Shown: positions 33,370 through 42,191, counted from the first letter of the stretch. The stretch: 64,000 nucleotides of DNA from Candidatus Gastranaerophilales bacterium (GCA_944327255.1 CALVHA010000006.1:43009-107008), one strand, 5' to 3'. A program made the numbers and translations. Notes: generated by a model from the sequence alone, not told the origin.

Positions 33370-34096
33370 ATTTTACCGTTCCTGCCTTATGGTACTCTGC
33401 TTTACAATCTTCGGTATTGGTGCTGGAATAATAAGTTTCATTATTTTTCCTTATATTTCACTTACAATAAAAAAAGAAAATAGAAAAAAAGCTTATGCAA
33501 ATACAATCCGTAGTTCCTGGAACGGATTTAAAAATTTTTTCCAAAAAATAGGACTTGTTAAAGTTTGTTGTAAAAATCCTGAAAAATTAGAGAATTTAAG
33601 CGGGAAAGTAATTGTAGCGAACCATCCGACATTAATTGACGTAATTATTCTAATCTCTTTAATCCCGAATTCCGTATGTATTGCAAAAAAAGAAACGTTG
33701 AAAAATCCTCTGTTCAGGAATATTGTACAATCAATATATATAACAAATGATACAGATTTAGAAACATATAAAACAGAGGCTGATAAATTTTTAAAAAAAG
33801 GATTTAATATTGTAATATTTCCGTCAGGAACTAGAACAAAACCTGATGAAAACTTTAAAATTCACAATGGTTCTGCAGTTATAGCAATAAATTCCAACAC
33901 TGAAATAATTCCAGTAAAAATTACAACCGATTATCCGTTCCTCCAAAAACATCAACCAATATATGATATTGGAGAGCACCAGGTTAATTTTTACATAGAT
34001 GTCAAAAATCCAATTAATCCAGCAAACTTTCAAGACATATCCGAAATTAAAATGCGGAAACATATAAACAATAAAATTAAAGAAGAGATAATTTGA
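33362..34096 (+). CDS. PlsC-type 1-acyl-glycerophosphate acyltransferase-like (ApeD-like)
   Basis: ATG 33362 is chosen, because GGAGG lies just before it and the protein then starts with a membrane helix (MIRFYRSCLMVLCFTIFGIG); a longer frame from 33278 overlaps the previous gene. The 244 residues carry the catalytic HX4D motif in VANHPTLIDVIIL (about residue 88) and IFPSGTRTKPDE (about 155). Family enzymes transfer acyl groups from ACP or CoA to lysophospholipids. In polyene clusters an acyltransferase of this sort helps attach the pigment to a membrane lipid; this is family knowledge. Confidence 0.87.
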   Translation: MIRFYRSCLMVLCFTIFGIGAGIISFIIFPYISLTIKKENRKKAYANTIRSSWNGFKNFFQKIGLVKVCCKNPEKLENLSGKVIVANHPTLIDVIILISLIPNSVCIAKKETLKNPLFRNIVQSIYITNDTDLETYKTEADKFLKKGFNIVIFPSGTRTKPDENFKIHNGSAVIAINSNTEIIPVKITTDYPFLQKHQPIYDIGEHQVNFYIDVKNPINPANFQDISEIKMRKHINNKIKEEII

Positions 34097-34144
34097 CTTT
34101 AAAAGTGAATTCTATTATTATAAAAATTGAAGGTATTAAGAAGT

Positions 34145-34393
34145 ATGATTAATGAATTAAAACAATTTATTATAGACACACTGGATTTAGAAGATATAAC
34201 TGTGGATGACATAGATGAAAATGCCCCGTTATTTGTTGACGGTCTAGGGTTAGATTCCATAGATGCACTGGAACTGGGAATGGCCTTGAAGAAAAAATAT
34301 AACATAAAAATGGATTCCGACAACGATGAAAATAAAGAGTATTTTTATTCTGTAAAAACGCTTGCGGATTTTATACAATCACAAACAAAATAA
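34145..34393 (+). CDS. Acyl carrier protein 1 of the polyene cluster
   Basis: The 82-residue acidic protein has the phosphopantetheine serine in GLGLDSIDALELG (about residue 37). ATG 34145 is preferred to a TTG six codons upstream; GAAGG lies at 34129-34133. It carries acyl intermediates between the KS, KR and DH enzymes. Activation would need the phosphopantetheinyl transferase encoded at 39452-40117. The second ACP starts nine bases downstream. Confidence 0.92.
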   Translation: MINELKQFIIDTLDLEDITVDDIDENAPLFVDGLGLDSIDALELGMALKKKYNIKMDSDNDENKEYFYSVKTLADFIQSQTK

Positions 34394-34402
34394 GGTTAGG
34401 TT

Positions 34403-34654
34403 ATGAGCGAAAAACTTACAAAAGACGAAATATTGAAAAATTTAACTTCAATACTTGTTGAAGATTTCGAGGTGGACGAGGCTCTTATTACACCTGATGC
34501 AAGATTGTTTGAAGATTTGGAATTAGACAGCATTGATGCTGTTGACCTTGCTGTTCAAGTACAACAATTTACAAATAAAAAAATTTCACCAGATAATTTT
34601 AAACAAATAAAAACAATAAATGACGTTGTGGATGCGATTGCGGAATTGTTATGA
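34403..34654 (+). CDS. Acyl carrier protein 2 of the polyene cluster
   Basis: The 83-residue protein has LFEDLELDSIDAVDLAVQVQ with the carrier Ser (about residue 40). Paired ACPs are typical of aryl polyene clusters, where one may load the aromatic starter and the other carry elongation. Which is which cannot be told here. Its stop overlaps the next start as ATGA, so translation is probably coupled to the membrane protein. Confidence 0.92.
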   Translation: MSEKLTKDEILKNLTSILVEDFEVDEALITPDARLFEDLELDSIDAVDLAVQVQQFTNKKISPDNFKQIKTINDVVDAIAELL

Positions 34655-35049
34655 AAATAATATTTCGAATTATTGTGATGATTTGTGTAATCGTGCTGTT
34701 TCATTATACACATATTACAGCACTTAAGTATTATCCTGCATTTATTAATCTTGTAATTTTTACTGTATTTTTTTCTTCACTATTCAAAGAGGAAACTATT
34801 ATTCAAAAATTTGCAAGAATAATGGAAGGGAAAGAACTGCCTGAAATTGTTAAAACATATACCAGAAATCTTACTTATGTGTGGTGTGTATTCTTAATCT
34901 TTAATTTTCTGGTTTCTTTTGCTACAATATTTATGAGTTCAAAAGTGTGGACAATATATAACGGTTTTATATCATACCTTCTGACAGGATGTATATTCGG
35001 AATCGAATATATTATCAGACTAAGATTTAAGAGAAAGAATAATGTTTAA
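34651..35049 (+). CDS. Small membrane protein of the polyene cluster (COG4648/ApeG-like)
   Basis: The 132-residue protein has four hydrophobic helices (for example IIFRIIVMICVIVLFHYTHI and WCVFLIFNFLVSFATIFMSS) and a basic C-terminus. A protein of the same size and place occurs between the ACPs and the acyl ligase in aryl polyene clusters; its function there is not known to me. It overlaps ACP2 by four bases and the ligase gene by eight. Confidence 0.75.
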   Translation: MKIIFRIIVMICVIVLFHYTHITALKYYPAFINLVIFTVFFSSLFKEETIIQKFARIMEGKELPEIVKTYTRNLTYVWCVFLIFNFLVSFATIFMSSKVWTIYNGFISYLLTGCIFGIEYIIRLRFKRKNNV

Positions 35050-36592
35050 AATTGATGATAACAGAATTATCCTGATACATAAAGGAAAAGAATATTCCTG
35101 GAAAGATATTAAGACTCTGATTAGTCCGAGAGTTGATTTTTTGAATAAACAGGTCTGCAAAAATCTGCTGCTTTGTACCGAAAATAATTTTGAATTTATT
35201 CTGAATTGTCTTGCAGGATTTTTCAGCAAAAAAGAAATTTTTCTTCTTCCGGATAAAAACAAACTTAATTTAATTGATATTGATTTTATACAAGATGTTG
35301 ACAATGGAGAAAATATTACTTTAAAAGCCCCCAATCCTGATAATGTTTATATTAATTTTTTTACATCCGGCTCAACCAGTACACCTAAAAAAGTAAGAAA
35401 AAATTTGCGTAATCTTATAATAGAAGCCTTAGATATGTGTGAAGAATTTCCTATAAACAGGGATTTAAAATTTATCACCACAACAAGGCTGACTCATATG
35501 TTCGGGATAGAATTTGCATTCATCATTCCGTTTGTAAACGGGAATGCTATAGATACTGATACAATTAAACTTCCTGAACAAATAACTACAAAAAAATGTG
35601 TATTTATCTCAACTCCTTCATTTGTAGACAAAATGGTAAAATACAATGATAACCCAAATCCGCCAGAATATATATTCACGGCAGGTGATAAGTTAAAAAA
35701 TACGACCTTTGAATTTCTTGAAAAAAATTCTAAGGTAATTGATATCTATGGATGTACAGAAGCAGGAACTGTCGGATTTAGAACTTCCTCTAAAACAGAT
35801 TACCTGACACCTATGAAAAATGCAAAAGTTTACACTGATACAAACAGACAACTATGCGTAAAATCAGATTATTTTTTAGAAGATGAACTTACCCTCAATG
35901 ATTTAATAGAAATAAAAAATAACTGCTTCAAAATTCTCGGACGTTCCGACAGAATATTAAAAATTCAGGAAAAACGAATTTCAGCCCCAGAATTAGAAAA
36001 TTATCTGAATAAAATTGATATAATAGAAAATTCTTATTGTATGAAAGTTGATGAAAAGATTGGAGCCGTAGTTGTTTTAAATAATAAAGGGGAAAATCAG
36101 ATTATTCAAAAAGGGAAACAAGAAGTTATTAAAACAATTAAATCATATTTAACAAAATATTCCGAATTAATTCCTCAAAAATGGAGATTTTTACCAGAAA
36201 TACCAAAAACAATTACAGGAAAAACCGATAAAGAAAAAATATTAAAAATATTCGGATTAAACCTTTCAATGCCACTTATATTAGAGAAAAATATAAAAAC
36301 AGACTGTGCAGAATTAACCATGATATTTTTAAGACATAGTAATTTTTTTCAGGGACATTTCCCTGACATCCCGGTTTTACCAGGAGTTGTACAGTTTTTC
36401 TTCGCTCATTTCTTTGCAGAAGAAATATTTGGAGCGTCAATAAGACTGGAAAAAATGAAAAAAATAAAATTTTCAAAAGTTATAAAACCTGACACAAAAA
36501 TTATTCTAAAACTTAAAAATAATGATCTATCCATAGATTATACATACACCGATGGGGAACATACCTATTCGTCAGGAACTTTCATAAAATAA
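35042..36592 (+). CDS. Acyl/aryl-AMP ligase fused to hotdog dehydratase (ApeH-ApeI-like)
   Basis: The 516-residue fusion has an ANL ligase domain (about residues 1-400): the P-loop FFTSGSTSTPKKVRK (about 105), DIYGCTEAGTVGF (about 238), ILGRSDRILKIQEKRI (about 298) and the C-terminal lysine in ITGKTDKEKI (about 395). A FabA/FabZ-like hotdog domain follows (about 410-516) with RHSNFFQGHFPDIPVLPGVVQ, including the catalytic His of GHFP. The ligase would activate the starter acid as adenylate and load an ACP; the hotdog domain would dehydrate chain intermediates. In many APE clusters these are two genes, ApeH and ApeI. Confidence 0.88.
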   Translation: MFKIDDNRIILIHKGKEYSWKDIKTLISPRVDFLNKQVCKNLLLCTENNFEFILNCLAGFFSKKEIFLLPDKNKLNLIDIDFIQDVDNGENITLKAPNPDNVYINFFTSGSTSTPKKVRKNLRNLIIEALDMCEEFPINRDLKFITTTRLTHMFGIEFAFIIPFVNGNAIDTDTIKLPEQITTKKCVFISTPSFVDKMVKYNDNPNPPEYIFTAGDKLKNTTFEFLEKNSKVIDIYGCTEAGTVGFRTSSKTDYLTPMKNAKVYTDTNRQLCVKSDYFLEDELTLNDLIEIKNNCFKILGRSDRILKIQEKRISAPELENYLNKIDIIENSYCMKVDEKIGAVVVLNNKGENQIIQKGKQEVIKTIKSYLTKYSELIPQKWRFLPEIPKTITGKTDKEKILKIFGLNLSMPLILEKNIKTDCAELTMIFLRHSNFFQGHFPDIPVLPGVVQFFFAHFFAEEIFGASIRLEKMKKIKFSKVIKPDTKIILKLKNNDLSIDYTYTDGEHTYSSGTFIK

Positions 36593-36624
36593 AAATTTGT
36601 TTTATAATTTTGTAAGAGGGAAAA

Positions 36625-37041
36625 ATGAGTATAATTTCAGCAGACACTATAATAGAAGTTCCATTCTTTGATCTTGATCCAATGAACATTGTATGGCACG
36701 GTAATTACATAAAATATACCGAAATCTCCCGTTGTACACTGTTAGATAAAATTAGTTACAGTTATGATGAAATGAAAGCCGACGGGTTTATGTACCCTGT
36801 TGCAAAAATGGATATGAAGTTTATAAAGCCTGCAACTTTCGGACAAAAGCTAATTATAACAGCATCTCTGGAAGAATTTGAACCGAGTTTAAAAATTAAA
36901 TATGTGATAAAAAATGCAGAAACGAAAGAGACTTTATTCAAAGCAAGTACAATGCAGATATGCGTCAATTTTATAACAAAGACAAGCATATACACAGCAC
37001 CGGAAAAGTTAAAAAGAGGAATAGAATGTTTAAAGGTATAA
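36625..37041 (+). CDS. 4-hydroxybenzoyl-CoA thioesterase-like hotdog protein (ApeK-like)
   Basis: The 138-residue protein has the YbgC/4HBT pattern FFDLDPMNIVWHGNYIKYTEI, with the catalytic Asp and the following HGNY (about residues 13-28). Such enzymes hydrolyse acyl-CoA or acyl-ACP. In polyene clusters a thioesterase is thought to release or proofread chains. AGAGGG is eight bases upstream. The 3' end overlaps the LolA-like gene by 16 bases, so translation is coupled. Confidence 0.85.
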   Translation: MSIISADTIIEVPFFDLDPMNIVWHGNYIKYTEISRCTLLDKISYSYDEMKADGFMYPVAKMDMKFIKPATFGQKLIITASLEEFEPSLKIKYVIKNAETKETLFKASTMQICVNFITKTSIYTAPEKLKRGIECLKV

Positions 37042-37541
37042 TTATTTTTATTCTGACAGTTTTTTGTGTATCAAATGTTTATGCCTCAACTGTATATGAT
37101 TATCCAGCAAGTGCAGACAGTGTTGCAAAAAATCTACCTGAATTAAACAGTACATCCTGCAAATTTTCTCAAGAAAAAAGCTTTAAAAATACTACTTTAA
37201 AATCAGGAGGAAACTTCCAATTTATAAAGGATAAAGGGGTAATCTTTGAAACATTGTATCCGGTAAAATCTACTACATCATACACTTCATCACAGAATAA
37301 ACAAATTAATGCAATAGTCACCGGTATTGCTAATAAAGATTACTCGTTTATAAACAAAAACTTTAAAATGTATTACATAAAAAATGGAGAAATTTGGACT
37401 GTTGCATTAAGACCAAAAGAAAACACTCCTGCTTCAAAACAACTTAAAGATATCGTCATTCACGGGAAAACAAATATTAACCAAATAAATATAAATACTC
37501 TTAACGGAACTAATACTGCTATACAGTTTTTTTGTAATTAG
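37026..37541 (+). CDS. LolA-like outer-membrane lipoprotein carrier (ApeL-like)
   Basis: ATG 37026, with AGAGGA upstream, gives 171 residues starting with a signal peptide (MFKGIIIFILTVFCVSNVYA); a longer frame from 36960 would bury it. The mature part, with LNSTSCKFSQEKSFKNTTLKSGGNFQF and KGVIFETLYP, follows the LolA fold, in which a curved beta-sheet carries lipids through the periplasm. In aryl polyene clusters a LolA-like protein precedes the MMPL exporter, as here, and probably moves the lipid-linked pigment to the outer membrane. Confidence 0.82.
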   Translation: MFKGIIIFILTVFCVSNVYASTVYDYPASADSVAKNLPELNSTSCKFSQEKSFKNTTLKSGGNFQFIKDKGVIFETLYPVKSTTSYTSSQNKQINAIVTGIANKDYSFINKNFKMYYIKNGEIWTVALRPKENTPASKQLKDIVIHGKTNINQININTLNGTNTAIQFFCN

Positions 37542-37544
37542 AAT

Positions 37545-39695
37545 ATGAAAAAGATAAATATATTAAGAATACTTTTTATAGGGATACTTGGAATAATCAC
37601 GATATTTGCGCTGATGAAACCCTCTAAGGTGGAAACAAACCTCTTAAGAGCATTTTTTTCAAACAGTGCAAAAGACGAACTGCTCATAAATTTGAGCGGG
37701 AAATATTCTTCAAACATAAACTTACTCATAGAAAGCGAGAATTCTTCGTCAGTTGAAAAAACAAAAAAAGATATTTTAGATAAGATTGACAAGGAAAGCT
37801 TTGAAATTCAATCAACAGATATCAATAAAACCCTTGAATACTACAAACAATATAAAAACAATCTGCTTTCATATAAAGATTACACAGAGTTAAAAAAGGG
37901 AAATTTTGATACAATCGCAGAACAAGCTGTTGGGAATATTCTTAACCCTTTTGGATTTTCCCTTCTTCCGATGGAAGAAGATCCGTTTATGCTTTTTACA
38001 AATTATATTTTATCTCTCGGAAACGGCGGCATGATAAATTCAATTAATGGAAAATACTACGATATCATAAACCTTAAAGTTGAAGAAAATCTTGCGCTCT
38101 CGCCAAACCTTATGAATGAGGAAGTAAAAAAATTAATAGAAATCCAAAACTCGTTTACAGATGAGAAAACAAAAGTCTACTTGACAGGAACTCCGGTGCA
38201 TTCATATTATGCAAGCGCAAAGTCTATAAAAGAAATTAATCTTATGTGTATAATTTCTACACTTTTTGTTGGGGGACTGGTTTTATGGTATTTTCGCTCT
38301 TTAAAAATACTTATTCCAATATTAATGAGTCTTGCTATAGGAATGGGAATGGGATATTGTGTAAGTACGCTTTTATTTAAATCTATTCACATTTTTACAT
38401 TTGTATTTTCAACAACATTAATAGGGATTTGTGTGGATTATTCTCTTCATTATCTTATGGAATGCGACGTCAAAAAAGTTTTTAAAAGTTTAACCGTCAG
38501 TATGCTCTCAACAGTTTTTGCAATCTTTATACTTTCTCTGAGCGGGATAGAATTATTAAAACAAATTGCCGTATTCACTTCTGCCGGGCTTATAACCGTG
38601 TATTTTATTGTAATTCTTTTTTATGAACTATTACCACCGCAAAAATCTAAACATAAATTTAATTTAAAAGTTCACAAAATAATTTTACCTCTGATTCTTC
38701 TGATCATTATCGGAGGGATGTTTAAAATCAGATTTAACGACGATATAAGAACAATGTATACACCTTCAGCAAAAATGCTTCAGGCTGAACAATTATACAG
38801 AGAAATTGCAGGAATAAACCAAAATACTTCTTTTATAGTGACAGAGGGAAACAGTTTAGAAGAAATTTTGCAAATAGAAGAAACCGTTTCCATAAAGCTT
38901 AATGAAAATAATATTTCATACTATTCTCTCAGTAAATTTCTGCCATCAGTAAAACGCCAGAATGAAAATATCCAACTGCATAAAACATTGTATAATAAAA
39001 AATTAACCACATTCAAAGAATTATTATCAGCATCTGACATAAAAAATTTAAATAATTTTGACATAGCACAATATCTAGGGGAAAATGCCTTTAGTGAAAT
39101 ATCTCAGCTAAATGATTTCATGCTTGATAAAAATCATTCTCTTATGCTCCTGTATGATTTTAAAACCCCTGAAATGCTTAATGGATTGAACAATATTCAC
39201 TATATAAATCTCCCGCTGGAAATTTCAGATGGGATAAAAAACGTTCGTGTTACATGTTTAAAAATTTTATGTCCGATATTTATACTATTATATGTATTAC
39301 TCGGGATAATATTCTCATTTAAAAATGCACACAAAATTATATTGCCTTCAATTATATCAAGTTTATTTTCAATATCGTTTATAAGCCTGTTTCAACCAAT
39401 AAATCTGTTCCATATTCTTGCAGTATTTTTAATTACGGGCTTCGGACTAGACTATTCAGTCTTCAGATTTAACGGTTCCAAAAACTCATATGATGCAGTA
39501 TTAATTTCTTGTATAACAACCGTATTTTCTTTCGGGTTGCTGGCACTTACAAGCTTTAAGTTAATAAGTTCGCTTGGATTTGTGCTTGCATTAGGTCTTT
39601 TAAGCTCATATATCCTGAGTATTCTGCTTATATCTAAAGACTCAGAACTAACTATTGATAACATAAATTCATCAAACAACTTAAAAGAACAATAA
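37545..39695 (+). CDS. MMPL/RND-superfamily lipid exporter (ApeM-like)
   Basis: The 716-residue membrane protein has two repeats of one helix, a periplasmic domain and five helices. The second-repeat-type motif GICVDYSLHYLMECD (about residue 300) and GFGLDYSVFRFNGSK (about 635) are the MMPL G-x3-D-Y signatures with proton-relay Asp residues. Such exporters move lipids or polyketide-lipids out of the inner membrane. The gene directly follows the LolA-like gene. Its last 244 bases overlap, on the other strand, the 3' end of the phosphopantetheinyl transferase gene. Confidence 0.87.
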   Translation: MKKINILRILFIGILGIITIFALMKPSKVETNLLRAFFSNSAKDELLINLSGKYSSNINLLIESENSSSVEKTKKDILDKIDKESFEIQSTDINKTLEYYKQYKNNLLSYKDYTELKKGNFDTIAEQAVGNILNPFGFSLLPMEEDPFMLFTNYILSLGNGGMINSINGKYYDIINLKVEENLALSPNLMNEEVKKLIEIQNSFTDEKTKVYLTGTPVHSYYASAKSIKEINLMCIISTLFVGGLVLWYFRSLKILIPILMSLAIGMGMGYCVSTLLFKSIHIFTFVFSTTLIGICVDYSLHYLMECDVKKVFKSLTVSMLSTVFAIFILSLSGIELLKQIAVFTSAGLITVYFIVILFYELLPPQKSKHKFNLKVHKIILPLILLIIIGGMFKIRFNDDIRTMYTPSAKMLQAEQLYREIAGINQNTSFIVTEGNSLEEILQIEETVSIKLNENNISYYSLSKFLPSVKRQNENIQLHKTLYNKKLTTFKELLSASDIKNLNNFDIAQYLGENAFSEISQLNDFMLDKNHSLMLLYDFKTPEMLNGLNNIHYINLPLEISDGIKNVRVTCLKILCPIFILLYVLLGIIFSFKNAHKIILPSIISSLFSISFISLFQPINLFHILAVFLITGFGLDYSVFRFNGSKNSYDAVLISCITTVFSFGLLALTSFKLISSLGFVLALGLLSSYILSILLISKDSELTIDNINSSNNLKEQ

Positions 39696-40117
39696 GATAC
39701 AGGATCTTGATGGAGCTTAATTCTTGCCTCATATGAAGTCCAAAAATGATAGAATAATTCTTTATCAGGGTGTTCAATATTTAATTTATAATACCTAAAG
39801 ATTTGATGAAAATTCCTCTCTTTCATAAATTCAATATCTATCCCGACAGGATTATTATCAAACGCCACAAGAATAATATTTCTGCTGTGTGAAATGCTGA
39901 ATTGCAATGAACAGTTCAAAAAATAAGGTTTACTATCTTTAATAGCAATAGATGAGTTTAATGCCCCGTAAAAATTTTCCGCAACAGTTTTAACAAGAAA
40001 ACGCCCGAAAGCATGCTCTCTTTTTCTTTTTTCAGACTTAAAATCTTTTCCGAAATATTTTATAATCTCATCTTCTACAGAGAAAAAATTTCTACTGTCT
40101 AAATAAAATATATCCAT
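39452..40117 (-). CDS. 4'-phosphopantetheinyl transferase (Sfp/EntD type)
   Basis: The 221-residue protein has the Sfp-type motifs QFSISHSRNIILVAFD (about residue 75), NPVGIDIEFM with the Mg-binding Asp and Glu (about 92) and FWTSYEARIKL (about 125, compare W-x-x-K-E-A). It would load the phosphopantetheine arm on the two ACPs of the cluster. The family part ends near residue 155 (FKLFDEFMLSIVSS). The last 65 or so residues have no family likeness and run antisense through the MMPL gene until the first stop, so the tail may be a random extension. The ATG is six bases from TATTAT with no Shine-Dalgarno sequence. Confidence 0.85.
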   Translation of the reverse strand: MDIFYLDSRNFFSVEDEIIKYFGKDFKSEKRKREHAFGRFLVKTVAENFYGALNSSIAIKDSKPYFLNCSLQFSISHSRNIILVAFDNNPVGIDIEFMKERNFHQIFRYYKLNIEHPDKELFYHFWTSYEARIKLHQDPVSYCSFKLFDEFMLSIVSSESLDISRILRIYELKRPNASTNPSELINLKLVSASNPKENTVVIQEINTASYEFLEPLNLKTE

Positions 40118-40131
40118 GCTAAAATAATATC
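40118..40131. promoter_or_regulatory. Overlapping face-to-face -10 boxes in a 14-bp divergent gap
   Basis: Plus strand: extended TG-C-TAAAAT with the -10 box at 40120-40125, six bases before ATG 40132. Minus strand: TATTAT at 40124-40129, six bases before the ATG at 40117. The boxes overlap by two bases, so the two leaderless transcripts cannot be initiated at the same time. Confidence 0.6.
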
Positions 40132-41208
40132 ATGGGAATAGAAAAATTAGCAAAAATAAAATACAGAAGAAGTAACAAAAAAAGATTTTCAAAAGTAGAA
40201 GCTTTAAGTAATGCACAAAAGATAGCATTTGCACCGTTTACTTTTCAAGCAATAGCTTCAATGCTAGATTTTGGGGTGCTAAAATATATTGATAAGGCCC
40301 CATCTGATATAGAAGCAATAGTAAAAGCATGTAAAATTTCAAAATACACAGCAATAACGCTGATACAGATTGCAGAATGTTCTGAACTTGTTTATCAAGA
40401 AGAAAATAAATACAGACTAACACCTCTTGGAGAAGCGTTTTTGTATGATGAAATGACCATTAAAAACTTCAATTTTATGCGAGATGTCTGCTATCTCGGG
40501 GCGAACGAACTTACCAGATCTTTTTCCGAAGAAAAACCTGCAGGATTACAGAAATATTTTGTTGATGCCACTACAATTTATCCTCATGTTCCTTATTTAC
40601 CGGAAAAAGCAAGAAAATCATGGTACGATTTTGATTATTTTTATTCGGACAATTGTTTTGAGGAAGTTGCAAAAATAATTTTAAAAAATAATCCAAAAGA
40701 AATTTTCGATATAGGCGGAAATGCCGGAAAATTTGAAAAAGTTTGTCTTTCAATGAATAAGGATTGTAACTTAAATATTATAGACTTACCGGTAAACAAA
40801 GAACTTGCTGAAAAAAATGTTAATTCAGAAAGATTTAAATTTCACAGTTGTGACTTACTTTCTGATGATACTCTACCGAAACTTAGCGGAGCGATACTAA
40901 TGAGCCAGTTTCTTGATTGCTTTTCCGAAGAGCAGGTTGTAACTATTTTACAAAAAATCAAATCCTCTGCAGAAAAAGGAACCCGCATATACATTCTTGA
41001 GCCAATAATAGATAATCAGGAATTTGACGGGGCTTCATTTGCTATTGCCCATATTTCTTTGTATTTTACATGCATGGCAAACGGGAACAGCAAAATGTAT
41101 ACAGAAAAAGAACTTACCTCAATGGTAGAAAAAGCAGGAATTGCAATAGAAAATAAATACTTGAATATAGGTGCACACTCATATACAATGCTGGAGTGCA
41201 AAATATAA
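40132..41208 (+). CDS. SAM-dependent O-methyltransferase-like protein of the polyene cluster (ApeB-like)
   Basis: The 358-residue protein has an N-terminal winged-helix part (about residues 30-100: FQAIASMLDFGVLKYI, KYTAITLIQIAECSELVY) as in family 2 O-methyltransferases. A Rossmann domain follows with the SAM loop EIFDIGGNAGKFEKV (about 185), NLNIIDLP and IYILEPIIDN (about 290). In aryl polyene clusters a methyltransferase modifies the aryl head group; here the target is inferred. The stop overlaps the next start as TAATG, coupling it to the acyltransferase. Confidence 0.83.
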   Translation: MGIEKLAKIKYRRSNKKRFSKVEALSNAQKIAFAPFTFQAIASMLDFGVLKYIDKAPSDIEAIVKACKISKYTAITLIQIAECSELVYQEENKYRLTPLGEAFLYDEMTIKNFNFMRDVCYLGANELTRSFSEEKPAGLQKYFVDATTIYPHVPYLPEKARKSWYDFDYFYSDNCFEEVAKIILKNNPKEIFDIGGNAGKFEKVCLSMNKDCNLNIIDLPVNKELAEKNVNSERFKFHSCDLLSDDTLPKLSGAILMSQFLDCFSEEQVVTILQKIKSSAEKGTRIYILEPIIDNQEFDGASFAIAHISLYFTCMANGNSKMYTEKELTSMVEKAGIAIENKYLNIGAHSYTMLECKI

Positions 41209-42113
41209 TGAAACAGTGGTATCAGGTAAAAGAACAGTCCGCGGGCGAAAAGCGTCTACTTTTTACATGGTACCTATATAAATTATTTGGGAAAGGTGCA
41301 CTTAATGCCGTTACCTTTATTGTTACATTTTTTACATTTATTTTTGCAAAAGAAATCAGAGGCTATTCTAAAAAGTACCTTTCCGTAATAGAACCTTATA
41401 CAGGACTAAAACCTTCGCTAATAAATCAATTCAGACATTTTTTATCATACAGTTTTACACTGGCAGACAGAGTTGAAATATTTTCGAATAATTTTGATAA
41501 AAACAAATTAAAATTCTCTACTCCGGCAGTAAAAGACGAAATATATTCATATTTTGAAAAAGATAAAAAAGCATTTTTTCTGTGCTCACATGTCGGAAAC
41601 ACAGAAGTAATGCGGACAATGTTTATTAACAATACTGAAAACCCGAACATAAACGTAAATATATTTTTAAGCAAAAACCAATGCAAAATATTTAACGGAT
41701 TTATAAAAAAAATAGCCGTAAAAACACCCATAATAACCTACGCGGTTGAAGAAACAGGAGTTGATACAGCAATTCGTCTTAAAGATAACCTTGATAACGG
41801 TGGAATTGCATTTATTGCCGGAGACAGAGTTGCGCAAAATACAAATGCATCAGTATTTGAGGCTGAACTTTTTGGGGAAAAAGTTTATTTCCCTTCAGGA
41901 AGTTTCAAGCTTGCAGAATTAATGGAGGTTCCGATTTACTTTATAGCTGCATTAAAAGACAAAAAAGACACGTATACTGTTTATCTTGAAAAACACGAAT
42001 TTACGTCATTAGAAAATCTTGAAACTTCATATGTAAAATTTATAGAACAAATGACTCTTAAAGCTCCGCTTCAATTTTACCATTTTTATGATTTGTTCAA
42101 AGATTTATTATAA
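41208..42113 (+). CDS. LpxL/HtrB-type lipid acyltransferase-like protein
   Basis: ATG 41208 (MKQWYQVKEQSAG) overlaps the previous stop by one base and is preferred to an upstream in-frame Met at 41196. The 301-residue protein matches LpxL/HtrB late acyltransferases. The HX4D/E-like segment is LCSHVGNTEVMR (about residue 125), with FIAGDRVAQ (about 203) and FPSGSFKLAELMEVP (about 225) further on. In lipid A synthesis these add a secondary acyl chain; in polyene clusters related enzymes are thought to attach the polyene to a lipid anchor. The context favours the second role. Confidence 0.82.
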   Translation: MKQWYQVKEQSAGEKRLLFTWYLYKLFGKGALNAVTFIVTFFTFIFAKEIRGYSKKYLSVIEPYTGLKPSLINQFRHFLSYSFTLADRVEIFSNNFDKNKLKFSTPAVKDEIYSYFEKDKKAFFLCSHVGNTEVMRTMFINNTENPNINVNIFLSKNQCKIFNGFIKKIAVKTPIITYAVEETGVDTAIRLKDNLDNGGIAFIAGDRVAQNTNASVFEAELFGEKVYFPSGSFKLAELMEVPIYFIAALKDKKDTYTVYLEKHEFTSLENLETSYVKFIEQMTLKAPLQFYHFYDLFKDLL

Positions 42114-42191
42114 AATACTTTATATGATGTATGACAACTTTGTGTTAATATTCTAACATAACGTAGGGATAAATATATATTGGAGAGAGGT

